From RGIG3077 sp964490175 (GTDB lineage Bacteria > Bacillota > Clostridia > Oscillospirales > Ruminococcaceae), in the NCBI GenBank assembly GCA_964490175.1, contig CAZBAI010000028.1:1-17469 (forward strand): a stretch of 17,469 nucleotides of DNA, read 5' to 3'. Below the pieces are notes generated by a model, which ran no database searches, had not been told where the DNA came from, and saw only the letters and a program-made list of their open reading frames with translations. The position numbers and the translations under genes were made by a program. Each line of letters starts with the position of its first letter. The first letter of the stretch is position 1. This document shows positions 7,834 to 14,927 of this stretch, piece after piece.

Positions 7834-9174
7834 TTACGAAGCGGCAATTTCGCTTGACGGCGTTTGTGTTTCTTTTGTTGCTTTTGTAGCTGTTAATCTC
7901 GACACCCAATTATCTTCGATTGAGGTCGGAATGAAATCATACCCCATAAATTCTATTTTTTCCGCGTCGTTTTCATCGGGAATGCGCCCGAGAACGTCGA
8001 TGTAAAGCGCACTCATCGTGGTGTATTCGCATTCGCTCGGCAGTTCTATTCCGAGCAAAGGGAGTATATTTGCGGGCGATGCCGAGCCGCTGAGCGAAAA
8101 TGTGTTTTCGCCTATGCGTGTAAGTTCGCTTTCCTCGTCATCGTATTCGTCCTGAATATTTCCTACAATTTCCTCTATCAAATCTTCCATTGTAACTATG
8201 CCGGCAGTTCCGCCGTATTCATCAAGAACGACGGCAATGTGGTTTTTGCTTTGCGTAAGCGATTCAAAAACCTCGGCACAGGTGTTTGTTTCGGGAACGT
8301 AAAGCACCTCTCGCATAAAGTGCCTTACGGGCATATCTTTTTCGCTTGAATCGACTATAAGGCAAAGCAAATCTTTTACATAAACAACGCCGATAAGACT
8401 GTCAACAGAGCCTTCGTATATGGGAATCCTCGAAAATCCGTTATCGATTGCCGATTTGACAAGCTCGCAGGCGGGTGTGTCGGCATCTGCCGCAACAAGG
8501 TCTGTTCTGTGGGTCATGACTTCGCTTACGCTGACATCGTCAAATTCAAAGATGTTGTTTATCATTTCTTTTTCGCTTGATTCGATAACGCCCGTTTCGT
8601 TTCCGGCTTCAAGCATCATCAATATTTTTTCTTCGGTAACGGCATCGCATTTTTTAGCGGAAAGACCGGTGACTTTGCGCAATGCCGAATCAAGCGCCGA
8701 AACGCAAAAGGTGAGGGGAGAATACAGTGCAATTAAAAACAATATCGGATAAAGCGCAAAGCGTGCAAGGTGCAAATCTGATTTTTCCGTAAGCGTTTTC
8801 GGAATAATGTCGGTGAAGATTATTAAAACCAAGCCGATTATTATTGAGATTAAAACAGCCGACAAAGCGGTAATCCAAGGCGATTTTATCGGAGTTATCG
8901 CTTTATTTTGCAGATACAGCGCAGCCGATATGCCGAAAAATATTGCACACAGCACAGCCGAAAGCGTTCGGTGAAGCGAAAATGTAAGCAACATTTTCGA
9001 CGGATTTGTCGAAAGGCGATTCAGCTTTTCGTATTTTTTGTCGGTTGCGGCAAGATTTTTGAGCTTTTGATCCGAAGCTTCGGTAACGGCGTTTTCAAAT
9101 GCGGTAAAAATCGCACGGATTACAAAAATAACCGATGCTGTCAAAAAAAATAATATACACCCGTCGGCGTCCAT
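7834..9174 (-). CDS. CNNM/CorC (HlyC) family membrane protein with CBS pair
   Basis: This 446-residue integral membrane protein has the standard three-part family layout. The DUF21/CNNM membrane domain spans residues about 1-185, with hydrophobic segments near 6-26, 62-84, 98-124 and 137-160. A CBS-domain pair lies at about 205-330, including FSRIPIYEGSVDSLIGVVYVKDLL and VVLDEYGGTAGIVTMEDLIEEIVG. The CorC/HlyC C-terminal domain is at about 345-425. Characterised relatives are Mg2+ efflux or Mg2+/Co2+ tolerance proteins; despite the historic hemolysin name, no toxin function is implied. The ATG at 9174 has AGGGA 8 nt upstream. It is the first gene of a probable operon, with the transglutaminase-like lipoprotein 39 nt downstream, and is driven by a near-consensus promoter at 9336-9364 through a long, structured leader. 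Ion specificity cannot be read from the sequence. Confidence 0.93.
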   Translation of the reverse strand: MDADGCILFFLTASVIFVIRAIFTAFENAVTEASDQKLKNLAATDKKYEKLNRLSTNPSKMLLTFSLHRTLSAVLCAIFFGISAALYLQNKAITPIKSPWITALSAVLISIIIGLVLIIFTDIIPKTLTEKSDLHLARFALYPILFLIALYSPLTFCVSALDSALRKVTGLSAKKCDAVTEEKILMMLEAGNETGVIESSEKEMINNIFEFDDVSVSEVMTHRTDLVAADADTPACELVKSAIDNGFSRIPIYEGSVDSLIGVVYVKDLLCLIVDSSEKDMPVRHFMREVLYVPETNTCAEVFESLTQSKNHIAVVLDEYGGTAGIVTMEDLIEEIVGNIQDEYDDEESELTRIGENTFSLSGSASPANILPLLGIELPSECEYTTMSALYIDVLGRIPDENDAEKIEFMGYDFIPTSIEDNWVSRLTATKATKETQTPSSEIAAS

Positions 9175-9329
9175 TGAGAAAATCCCTTTCTTTCTGCGTA
9201 TCGGAGAAGCGGTGCGCTTTTTATCTCCGAAGAATTTTTAAATCGAAGTAACGCTATTTGCTTTGCTATGATTTAAACTTGCGCACAAGAGCGTTAATTT
9301 ATATGCGTATTTTTTCAAATACATTCACA
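9175..9329 (-). promoter_or_regulatory. Structured ~155-nt leader of the CNNM/CorC operon
   Basis: Three stem-loops can be drawn in order on the minus-strand RNA. First, GTATTT-GAAA-AAATAC is a perfect 6-bp stem with a GAAA tetraloop (9307-9322). Second, AACGCT (9290-9295) pairs with AGCGTT (9250-9255) and encloses CTTG-TGCG-CAAG (9278-9289). Third, TCGGAG (9225-9230) pairs with CTCCGA (9201-9206), enclosing AAGCG-CAC-CGCTT (9207-9219). It does not show the M-box or yybP-ykoY consensus that I would expect for a known Mg2+ or Mn2+ riboswitch. A regulatory role is inferred only. Confidence 0.4.
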
Positions 9330-9335
9330 CATTAG

Positions 9336-9364
9336 AGTATAATATAAATTTGCGCCAAAGTCAA
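9336..9364 (-). promoter_or_regulatory. Near-consensus promoter for the CNNM-transglutaminase-epimerase operon
   Basis: On the minus strand, TTGACT (9359-9364), exactly 17 bp and TATACT (9336-9341) match sigma-A consensus at 5/6 in each box. The -35 box begins only 21 bp beyond the stop codon of the lysozyme gene, and no clear terminator separates the two units. Transcription should start near 9329. Confidence 0.8.
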
Positions 9365-9384
9365 TGCCCAAAGGCGGATTTTAT

Positions 9385-10215
9385 TTAGGGCAATACCGCC
9401 TCGGTGTAAATGTCCAAATCCACAACATTTTCGGTAATGCCTTCGACAGTGTCCGTGCAGGAATACTGAAATGCGGCATATTCGCTCCAATTTCCGAGAG
9501 ATGACGGCGGATTTGCGTCATAATCGGCAACCCAAAGCGGATATTTTGTCAGCTCTTCATTCCATATATCGATATTGTCGGCATCGGTATAGAAAATCGG
9601 GGCAACACCCGTTTTTGCTTCAACGGTTTGCGCAAAGGTTAGAGCGATTTCGTTTATGCTATCATAAGAAAGATTGCCGAAAGCTTCAAAATCCACGGCG
9701 GGGCGGCATTGATAATCGACGCTGTCAAGCAAATCGGCAAAATATTCTGCCTGCAAGCGTGCCTGCTGTGAATCGTTTGCCGTTACATAAAAATAAAATC
9801 CGACTAAAAGCCCTGCGTTTTCGGCGTTTTCTGCATTGGTGCGAAAATACATATCCTCATTAAAGCTATCGCCCGCTTTGATGTAGACTGTTTCGATACC
9901 GTCGGCTTTAACCTTTTCAAAATCAACGCAGCCTTGCCATTTGCTGATATCAATGCCCGAAAAGCTTTTTAAGGATTCGCTCGGCTCTGCGATTTCCGTA
10001 ACGGTTGTTGTTATTGCCGTTGTTGTTGCTTTTGTTGATTGCGATGTGATTTCGGGCGATGTGGCAGCTTGCGCTTTGCTTTGAGATTTTGAGCTTGAAT
10101 CACACAGCGAGCTTGACGGCGATTGTGCGTTGCTGTTTGCGCCTGCACCCGAACAAGCGGAGCAAGCAAGCGCTAAAGGCAGCAAAATAAATACAGATAA
10201 AACTTTTTTGTTCAT
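9385..10215 (-). CDS. GH25 lysozyme-like lipoprotein
   Basis: This 276-residue protein has an N-terminal lipoprotein-type signal peptide (LLPLALACSACSG; Cys18 or Cys21 could be the lipidated residue), a Ser/Thr-rich spacer at about 22-84 and a GH25 muramidase domain at about 86-276. GIDISKWQG (Asp89) and PAVDFEAF (Asp175, Glu177) give the expected acidic catalytic residues. WVADYDANPP and FQYS...VDLDIY match later family motifs. The enzyme would cleave the glycan strands of peptidoglycan while tethered to the outer membrane face. The start overlaps the stop of the sensor kinase in an ATGA arrangement, with GAGGA 9 nt upstream, so translation is coupled. This places cell-wall hydrolysis under the same transcript as the two-component system. 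The spacer suggests reach into the wall rather than a free phage endolysin. Confidence 0.92.
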   Translation of the reverse strand: MNKKVLSVFILLPLALACSACSGAGANSNAQSPSSSLCDSSSKSQSKAQAATSPEITSQSTKATTTAITTTVTEIAEPSESLKSFSGIDISKWQGCVDFEKVKADGIETVYIKAGDSFNEDMYFRTNAENAENAGLLVGFYFYVTANDSQQARLQAEYFADLLDSVDYQCRPAVDFEAFGNLSYDSINEIALTFAQTVEAKTGVAPIFYTDADNIDIWNEELTKYPLWVADYDANPPSSLGNWSEYAAFQYSCTDTVEGITENVVDLDIYTEAVLP

Positions 10216-11672
10216 ATGTGACTGTCCTCTTGATTACAGGCGGCATCGTTCGGATTTGATTCGGGTATGACGATTTTGAACCAAAAAGTCGAGCCTTTTC
10301 CGACTTCACTGACAACGCCGAACGGGAAACCGTGCTTTTTAAGAACAGCCTGAACTATGGAAAGTCCAAGCCCTGTGCCGACGACCTCACGCTTGGTTTT
10401 TTCGGCTCGGTAATATTTATCGAAAACCAAATGCAAATTGTCTGCTTCAATGCCTTTTCCGTTGTCGGAAACTTCGATTTTTACGGTGTTGAAGCTGTTT
10501 ATTTGCCTAACGGTTATTGTTTTGTCTTTGCCGCAATAATTGACGGCGTTGTTGATGAGATTGTAAATTACCTGCTGGATTTTTACTTTGTCACAGTAAA
10601 CCGTCGCGCTTTTGTCGGGGATAAAAATAAGATTGTAGCCTCTTTTTTCGCAAAATTCTTTATAGCGCTCGATAATGCCGCCGAGCAGCTCTGCAATATC
10701 AAATTTTGTGTAATTAAGCTTTTGACCGCCGCTTTCAAGCTTTGAAAGATCAAGCATATCCTGAACGAGCAGCGCAAGGCGGTCGGCTTCATCGATGATA
10801 ATTCCGATATGCTCGGTGCGTTTTTGGGGATTATCTCCCGAAATATCCCTTATCATTTCCGCATATGCCTTTATCATTGTGAGCGGTGTGCGCAAATCGT
10901 GCGAAACATTGGCGATAAGGTCACGCTGGAGCGTAGAGGTTTGCGAAATTTCGCTTGAAGCGTAGGTGAGCGTTTTCGCCAGCTTTTGAACCTCAAGGTA
11001 TTCATTTTGTTCAAAAACCACGGCGTTTCGGTGCTGACCCAATTTTTCGGCGGATTTTGTCAGCCTTACAATGGGCATGGCAAGCTTATCGGCAATCGCA
11101 AAGGCAAGTGTTGACGAAATTACAAGCAAAATTGCGGAAATTATCAAAACCTGCAGCTTTATGACGTCGGTTATAGATTCGGTCGGGGTCAGTGTGGTTT
11201 CGACAAAAACATATACGGCATCGCTTGAGGCGTCAATGATTCTTTCAACATATATGAGCGATTCACGGTCAAGTTCTGCGTGGCGCACAGTTTCGGAATA
11301 GATGTGATTTTCACTGTGTTCAACCTTATCTATCAGCCTTGACAAATCGGCATTATCGGAGTGAATGTGGCACATTCCGCTTTGGGTGTCGATATTGAAA
11401 GCCTCGGTTGCGTTTGTATCATGAATGACAATGCACGCCGAGTTATCAAGCGCAAGCAGCGTGAGGTCGATTTCATATGTATCTTCCTTAAAGCAGGCGA
11501 CTGCCTGCGAAGCGATTTTTGAAGCCGCATTCGTTTTTACGGCTTGATAAAAAGTCGAAAGAAATACCGTTTGAAAAAGCCAAAGCAGTGCAAATGTCAA
11601 CAACAGCAGCAAAAAGAAATACATCCACACGTTAAATCGCAGACTGTGAATTTTTTCAGACTTCTTCTTCAA
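10212..11672 (-). CDS. Membrane sensor histidine kinase (two-component system)
   Basis: This 486-residue kinase has a transmembrane segment at about 14-38, an extracytoplasmic sensing region at about 39-172 with no recognised domain, a second transmembrane segment at about 174-197, then a HAMP linker. HisKA follows, with His258 in ANVSHDLRTPL, then HATPase with NLINNAVNY, DNGKGIE and GTGLGLSIVQ all intact. It is therefore an active autokinase by motif. The proposed start is a TTG at 11672 that overlaps the response regulator gene by 17 nt in another frame. No in-frame ATG occurs before residue 17, which would destroy the first membrane segment. The upstream AGAGGGG is 12 nt from the TTG, so the start is likely but not proven. 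The stop overlaps the lysozyme start. It belongs to the broad PhoR/ResE/VicK-like group; the signal is unknown but is plausibly envelope-related given the lysozyme partner. Confidence 0.93.
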   Translation of the reverse strand: MKKKSEKIHSLRFNVWMYFFLLLLLTFALLWLFQTVFLSTFYQAVKTNAASKIASQAVACFKEDTYEIDLTLLALDNSACIVIHDTNATEAFNIDTQSGMCHIHSDNADLSRLIDKVEHSENHIYSETVRHAELDRESLIYVERIIDASSDAVYVFVETTLTPTESITDVIKLQVLIISAILLVISSTLAFAIADKLAMPIVRLTKSAEKLGQHRNAVVFEQNEYLEVQKLAKTLTYASSEISQTSTLQRDLIANVSHDLRTPLTMIKAYAEMIRDISGDNPQKRTEHIGIIIDEADRLALLVQDMLDLSKLESGGQKLNYTKFDIAELLGGIIERYKEFCEKRGYNLIFIPDKSATVYCDKVKIQQVIYNLINNAVNYCGKDKTITVRQINSFNTVKIEVSDNGKGIEADNLHLVFDKYYRAEKTKREVVGTGLGLSIVQAVLKKHGFPFGVVSEVGKGSTFWFKIVIPESNPNDAACNQEDSHI

Positions 11673-12330
11673 ATTTATAGCCGACCCCTCTCAGCGTTAC
11701 AATGAATTTTCGGTATTCGCCAAGGCTGTTTCTCAGCATTTTGATGTGTGTGTCAACGGTTCTGTCATCGCCGAAAAATTCAACCCCCCAAACCGATTCG
11801 AGAAGCTGCTGTCTGGAAAGAGCGATGTTGCGGTTTTTTACAAGATAAAACAGCAGGTCGTATTCTTTCGGGGTCATTATCGCTTTTTCGCCGTTGACGG
11901 TTACGGTTCTGCCGTCAAGATCAATGGAAAGACCTTCAAATTCAAGACATGCGCTTTTGTGCGAATTGCGTGAATTTCTGCTGATTACGGCGTGCGCTCT
12001 CGCCATAAGCTCCTTCGGCGAAAACGGCTTTACGACATAGTCGTCGATTCCGATTTCAAAACCGAAAAGCTTGTCATACTCTTCACCCCGTGCCGAAAGC
12101 ATGATTATCGGCACGGATTTGATTTTTTTTATTTCTTTGCAGGCGGAATAGCCGTCAAGCTCGGGCATCATTATATCCATAATGATGAGATCGTAGCTGT
12201 GCTCTTTAACTTTTTTAACGGCTTCAACGCCGTTTTCCGCCTCATCAACCTCAAACCCTTCGACAAGGGCATATTCTTTTACGACGTTCCGGATATTGGA
12301 TTCGTCATCGACAATTAAAATACGGCTCAT
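11656..12330 (-). CDS. OmpR/PhoB-family response regulator
   Basis: This 224-residue DNA-binding regulator has a receiver domain at 1-115, with Asp8/Asp9, phosphoacceptor Asp52 in IIMDIMMPELDG, LSA and VVKPFSPKEL. A winged-helix effector domain follows at about 128-222, with TPKEYDLLFYLVKN, VDTHIKMLRNSLG and TLRGVGYKF. The length is typical for the family. The ATG at 12330 is preceded by GGTGAG 5 nt away and AAGGAA 14 nt away. It is the first gene of a three-gene transcript with the sensor kinase and lysozyme, and diverges from the c-di-GMP phosphodiesterase gene across a 305-bp gap. A 12-bp perfect palindrome at the predicted transcription start (12361-12372) may be an operator. Its regulon beyond this operon cannot be inferred. 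Confidence 0.95.
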   Translation of the reverse strand: MSRILIVDDESNIRNVVKEYALVEGFEVDEAENGVEAVKKVKEHSYDLIIMDIMMPELDGYSACKEIKKIKSVPIIMLSARGEEYDKLFGFEIGIDDYVVKPFSPKELMARAHAVISRNSRNSHKSACLEFEGLSIDLDGRTVTVNGEKAIMTPKEYDLLFYLVKNRNIALSRQQLLESVWGVEFFGDDRTVDTHIKMLRNSLGEYRKFIVTLRGVGYKFEEEV

Positions 12331-12360
12331 AAAAGCTCACCGTTCCTTTCAGCCGATTTT

Positions 12361-12372
12361 GCGGATATCCGC
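12361..12372. repeat. Perfect 12-bp palindrome at the response regulator transcript start
   Basis: GCGGATATCCGC is fully self-complementary and sits directly downstream of the predicted +1 of the two-component operon. It could be an operator or a tiny 5' stem (GCGG-ATAT-CCGC). The function is inferred from position only. Confidence 0.5.
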
Positions 12373-12379
12373 TGTATTG

Positions 12380-12388
12380 ATTATAGCA
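12380..12388 (-). promoter_or_regulatory. Extended -10 promoter of the two-component/lysozyme operon
   Basis: The minus strand reads TGCTATAAT, a perfect extended -10. No -35 box is found at 16-18 bp; the nearest, TTCACA, is 20 bp away, so activation by a regulator is plausible. The start would be near 12373, immediately before the palindrome at 12361-12372. Confidence 0.6.
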
Positions 12389-12534
12389 AAAGTTTAAGCG
12401 CTAATTGTGAATAATGTATGTACAACAAGCTTTTTTGAAAAATTTTTGTGTCGGCACATATATCTTTTTAACGTTTTTTGCACAATACGCAGAAGATTTG
12501 ATTGAAATAATTTGGCAAAACAGACAAAATCGGC

Positions 12535-12563
12535 TTGACATCACAGAATGAATATGATATAGT
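12535..12563 (+). promoter_or_regulatory. Strong promoter of the phosphodiesterase-HlyIII-PFK operon
   Basis: A perfect TTGACA (12535-12540), a 17-bp spacer and TATAGT (12558-12563) preceded by TGA give a 6/6 -35 and a 5/6 extended -10. The start would be near 12570. A second TATAAT follows at 12573-12578 without a matching -35. This is the best promoter match seen in the window. Confidence 0.85.
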
Positions 12564-12635
12564 ATATATTAGTATAATGGGTAGATTCGGATAATTTTAA
12601 TCTGCCGAAAAAACTGGTTATTTGGGAGAAATATT

Positions 12636-14873
12636 GTGGAAAAAAGGAATATTCTCTGGCTGATACCGGGTATAGTTTTTACGCTTGTAACCGTGCTTTT
12701 TATGACAGTTGCGGCAAATTCGCCCGATCAAGCCATGGTTATATTTAGATATTTTGCGGTTGTGCTTATAATGATAATACTTGCAACCTGTGTATACATG
12801 GCTTTTTTCAGGGTGGAAACGATGGAACGCAGGCGCAGAGATTTGTGCGTTTTTATCGAAACGCTTGACGCACCCGCAATTGTTTGGGACAGTGAGCTTT
12901 CATGCACGGTTATAAATCAATCGTTGCAGGAGCTTTTAAAGGCCTCGTCACGCAGGGCTTATTCTGCGGATATTCTGCTCATGCTTTTCCCTAAAAATAT
13001 GCTTTCAAAGCAGGGGATAGAGAGCATAATCAACAACAGCGGCGAATATTATGCAATTGCCGAAGATGAAAGCGTTTATACCATTTTGTGGAATACCTCG
13101 ACCTTTTACGAAAACAAAAAAACGGGCAAAAAGCTTTTGGTTTCCGTTGGGTTTGACATCACCGAGCAACGTTCGGTAGAAACACAGCTTCGTGCCTCGC
13201 AGGAGCGTTTTGCCCTTTCTATGGAGCTTTCCGAAATCGGTATTGTTATGAGCATGGAGGACAATCGCAGTTTTCATATATCGAAGCAGCTTCAGAATAT
13301 GCTCGGATTCAAAAAATCCGTTGTCACCGCAGACGATATCCGCTCCAAAGTATATGCCAAGGATATGGTGCTGTTTGAGGTGTATATCAAGGCGATTACT
13401 ACACCGAAAGAGCTTGAAAATTCTAAGGGCATTCACATGATAGAGCTGCGGCTGCTTTCGGCAAGCGGCGAGTATCGCTGGTATCAGCACAGATATAAAG
13501 TGATGAAGCGTGACGACAGATATACAATCGGCGGTTCGCTGATTGACGTTACCGAGGCAAAGCAGAAGGACAGGCTTATTGAACGTATGGCTTATACGGA
13601 CGAAATAACCGGACTGTTTAACAGAAACAGGCTTATGCTTGCAGGCAGACAGATTTATGAGGGAAGCAGGCTTTTGGGCTTTTCTTACTGGCTGATAGTA
13701 CTTGATATCGACAGATTCCACATGATAAACGATACATACGGGTATTCGGGCGGAAATGAGGTTTTGAAAAAGTTTGGGGCAATTCTCAGACGGCACGCAG
13801 GTGAAAACGGTGTTGTAGCAAGAATCGGCGCAGACAATTATGTTCTTATAATAAAAGATATTACCGATTCGGATTTTCCGATAGACACGGTAACTTCGAT
13901 TCAAAACGAGTTTTCGGAAATAGCGCTTGAGGGCTTTGAGGCGCATAAATTTACCTGCTCGGCGGGATTTGCGAGAATACCGCTTGACGGCTCTGATTTT
14001 GCCGAGGTTTTCGATAGGGCGGAATTTGCGCTGTCTTCGAGAGATAAAACCAAAAACGGCGAAATTATAGGCTATAACGATACAGACCGTGATACGGTAA
14101 TTGTCAGCAATCAGCTTGAAAAGGCACTTGCCGACGCACTTGACAATAATGAGCTTGAAATGTTTTATCAGCCGAAAGCAGACCTTTCGACGGGAAAAAT
14201 TATCGGTGCGGAAGCGCTTGTGCGCTGGAGAAGGAAGGACGGAAGCCTTGTTATGCCGGGCAAGTTTGTGCCCGTTGCCGAATCGGCTCGAATGATTTCG
14301 AGAATAAGCAGATATGCGCTTTATGAATCATGCAGACAAAATGTAGAATGGATGCGCAGCGGTTTGCCGCCGATAGTTATTTCGATCAACCTGACATCGG
14401 TTGATTTGTATGAAAGCGATATATGCAAAACAATTTCCGATGTGCTGGCGAAAACGGGAATGTCTGCGGAATATCTTGAAATTGAACTTACGGAAACGCT
14501 GGCTTTAAAAGATATCGATAAGGCGATTATGCATATGGACGAGTTGCGTTCGATGGGTATTAAAATCGCAATGGACGATTTCGGAACGGGATATTCATCG
14601 CTCAGCTATATTCAAAAATTGCCCATTACTATGCTGAAACTTGACCGTTCGTTCATAAAACCGCTGGAAACCGACCCTGTTTCCAGAGAAATTGTTTCCG
14701 CAGTAATTAGAATTGCCAAGGCTAAGGGCATTGAAATTATCGCAGAGGGTATCGAAAACGCATCGCAAGCGGATATTCTCCGTGAAAGCGGCTGTAACTA
14801 CGGTCAGGGTTATTTCTTCGCAAAGCCGCTTCCCGCAAAGGATATGGGGCGTTATTTGCACAGAACAAGCTGA
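12636..14873 (+). CDS. Membrane PAS-GGDEF-EAL c-di-GMP phosphodiesterase
   Basis: This 745-residue protein is predicted to be anchored by two membrane segments (about 6-27 and 36-58). PAS-like domains follow at about 70-178 and 188-316; the second ends in a PAC-type motif (SASGEYRWYQHRYKV, then GGSLIDVTEAK). A GGDEF domain (about 325-470) has the signature GADNY at 398-402 instead of GGDEF, so cyclase activity is unlikely. An EAL domain occupies about 490-740 with E526-A-L-V-R, the INLT Asn, ELTE, Asp647-Asp648 in DDFGTGYSS, LKLDRSFI, Glu704 in IAEGIE and GQGYFF, all intact. I infer a c-di-GMP-degrading enzyme whose GGDEF domain may sense GTP. The start is a GTG with GGGAG 7 nt upstream. It heads an apparent operon with the HlyIII-like and PFK genes, 54 nt to the next start, with no terminator between. 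Confidence 0.94.
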   Translation: MEKRNILWLIPGIVFTLVTVLFMTVAANSPDQAMVIFRYFAVVLIMIILATCVYMAFFRVETMERRRRDLCVFIETLDAPAIVWDSELSCTVINQSLQELLKASSRRAYSADILLMLFPKNMLSKQGIESIINNSGEYYAIAEDESVYTILWNTSTFYENKKTGKKLLVSVGFDITEQRSVETQLRASQERFALSMELSEIGIVMSMEDNRSFHISKQLQNMLGFKKSVVTADDIRSKVYAKDMVLFEVYIKAITTPKELENSKGIHMIELRLLSASGEYRWYQHRYKVMKRDDRYTIGGSLIDVTEAKQKDRLIERMAYTDEITGLFNRNRLMLAGRQIYEGSRLLGFSYWLIVLDIDRFHMINDTYGYSGGNEVLKKFGAILRRHAGENGVVARIGADNYVLIIKDITDSDFPIDTVTSIQNEFSEIALEGFEAHKFTCSAGFARIPLDGSDFAEVFDRAEFALSSRDKTKNGEIIGYNDTDRDTVIVSNQLEKALADALDNNELEMFYQPKADLSTGKIIGAEALVRWRRKDGSLVMPGKFVPVAESARMISRISRYALYESCRQNVEWMRSGLPPIVISINLTSVDLYESDICKTISDVLAKTGMSAEYLEIELTETLALKDIDKAIMHMDELRSMGIKIAMDDFGTGYSSLSYIQKLPITMLKLDRSFIKPLETDPVSREIVSAVIRIAKAKGIEIIAEGIENASQADILRESGCNYGQGYFFAKPLPAKDMGRYLHRTS

Positions 14874-14927
14874 TATCATACATAAATACGGAAAAAACGG
14901 ACAAATGTAAAGAAAGGGAGATAGATT

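Larger units (their letters stand above)
12331..12635. other. Divergent intergenic region with two promoters and palindromes
   Basis: No coding sequence is supported here. Toward the left the region holds an extended -10 promoter and the palindrome GCGGATATCCGC (12361-12372) for the two-component operon. Toward the right it holds a consensus promoter (12535-12563) and a leader stem-loop (12580-12587 with 12599-12606, 8 bp including one G-U) for the phosphodiesterase gene. The centre, about 12410-12530, is A/T rich with no clear feature beyond a short imperfect palindrome, TGTATGTACA, near 12416. Confidence 0.6.

Noticed and set aside
7834..9174. Hemolysin/toxin annotation for the CorC/HlyC-type gene, and likewise for the hemolysin III-like gene at 14928-15578
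   Set aside because: Both names are historical. The domains are ion-transport-type and PAQR-type membrane proteins; nothing supports a toxin role.
9201..9230. A terminator in the leader of the CNNM operon
   Set aside because: On the minus strand the stem is not followed by a U-tract, and no upstream gene on the plus strand needs one.
9355..9373. Direct repeat CCAAAG twice, 13 nt apart, over the -35 box of the CNNM promoter
   Set aside because: Six-base repeats are expected by chance and no third copy is present.
9385..10215. Prophage origin of the GH25 lysozyme
   Set aside because: It has a lipoprotein signal and spacer, is translationally coupled to a two-component system, and no phage gene is nearby.
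13005..13946. A 313-codon open frame antisense to the phosphodiesterase gene
   Set aside because: No ribosome binding site, no recognisable domain and low-complexity Cys/His-rich composition. The plus-strand frame has full PAS/GGDEF/EAL motifs.
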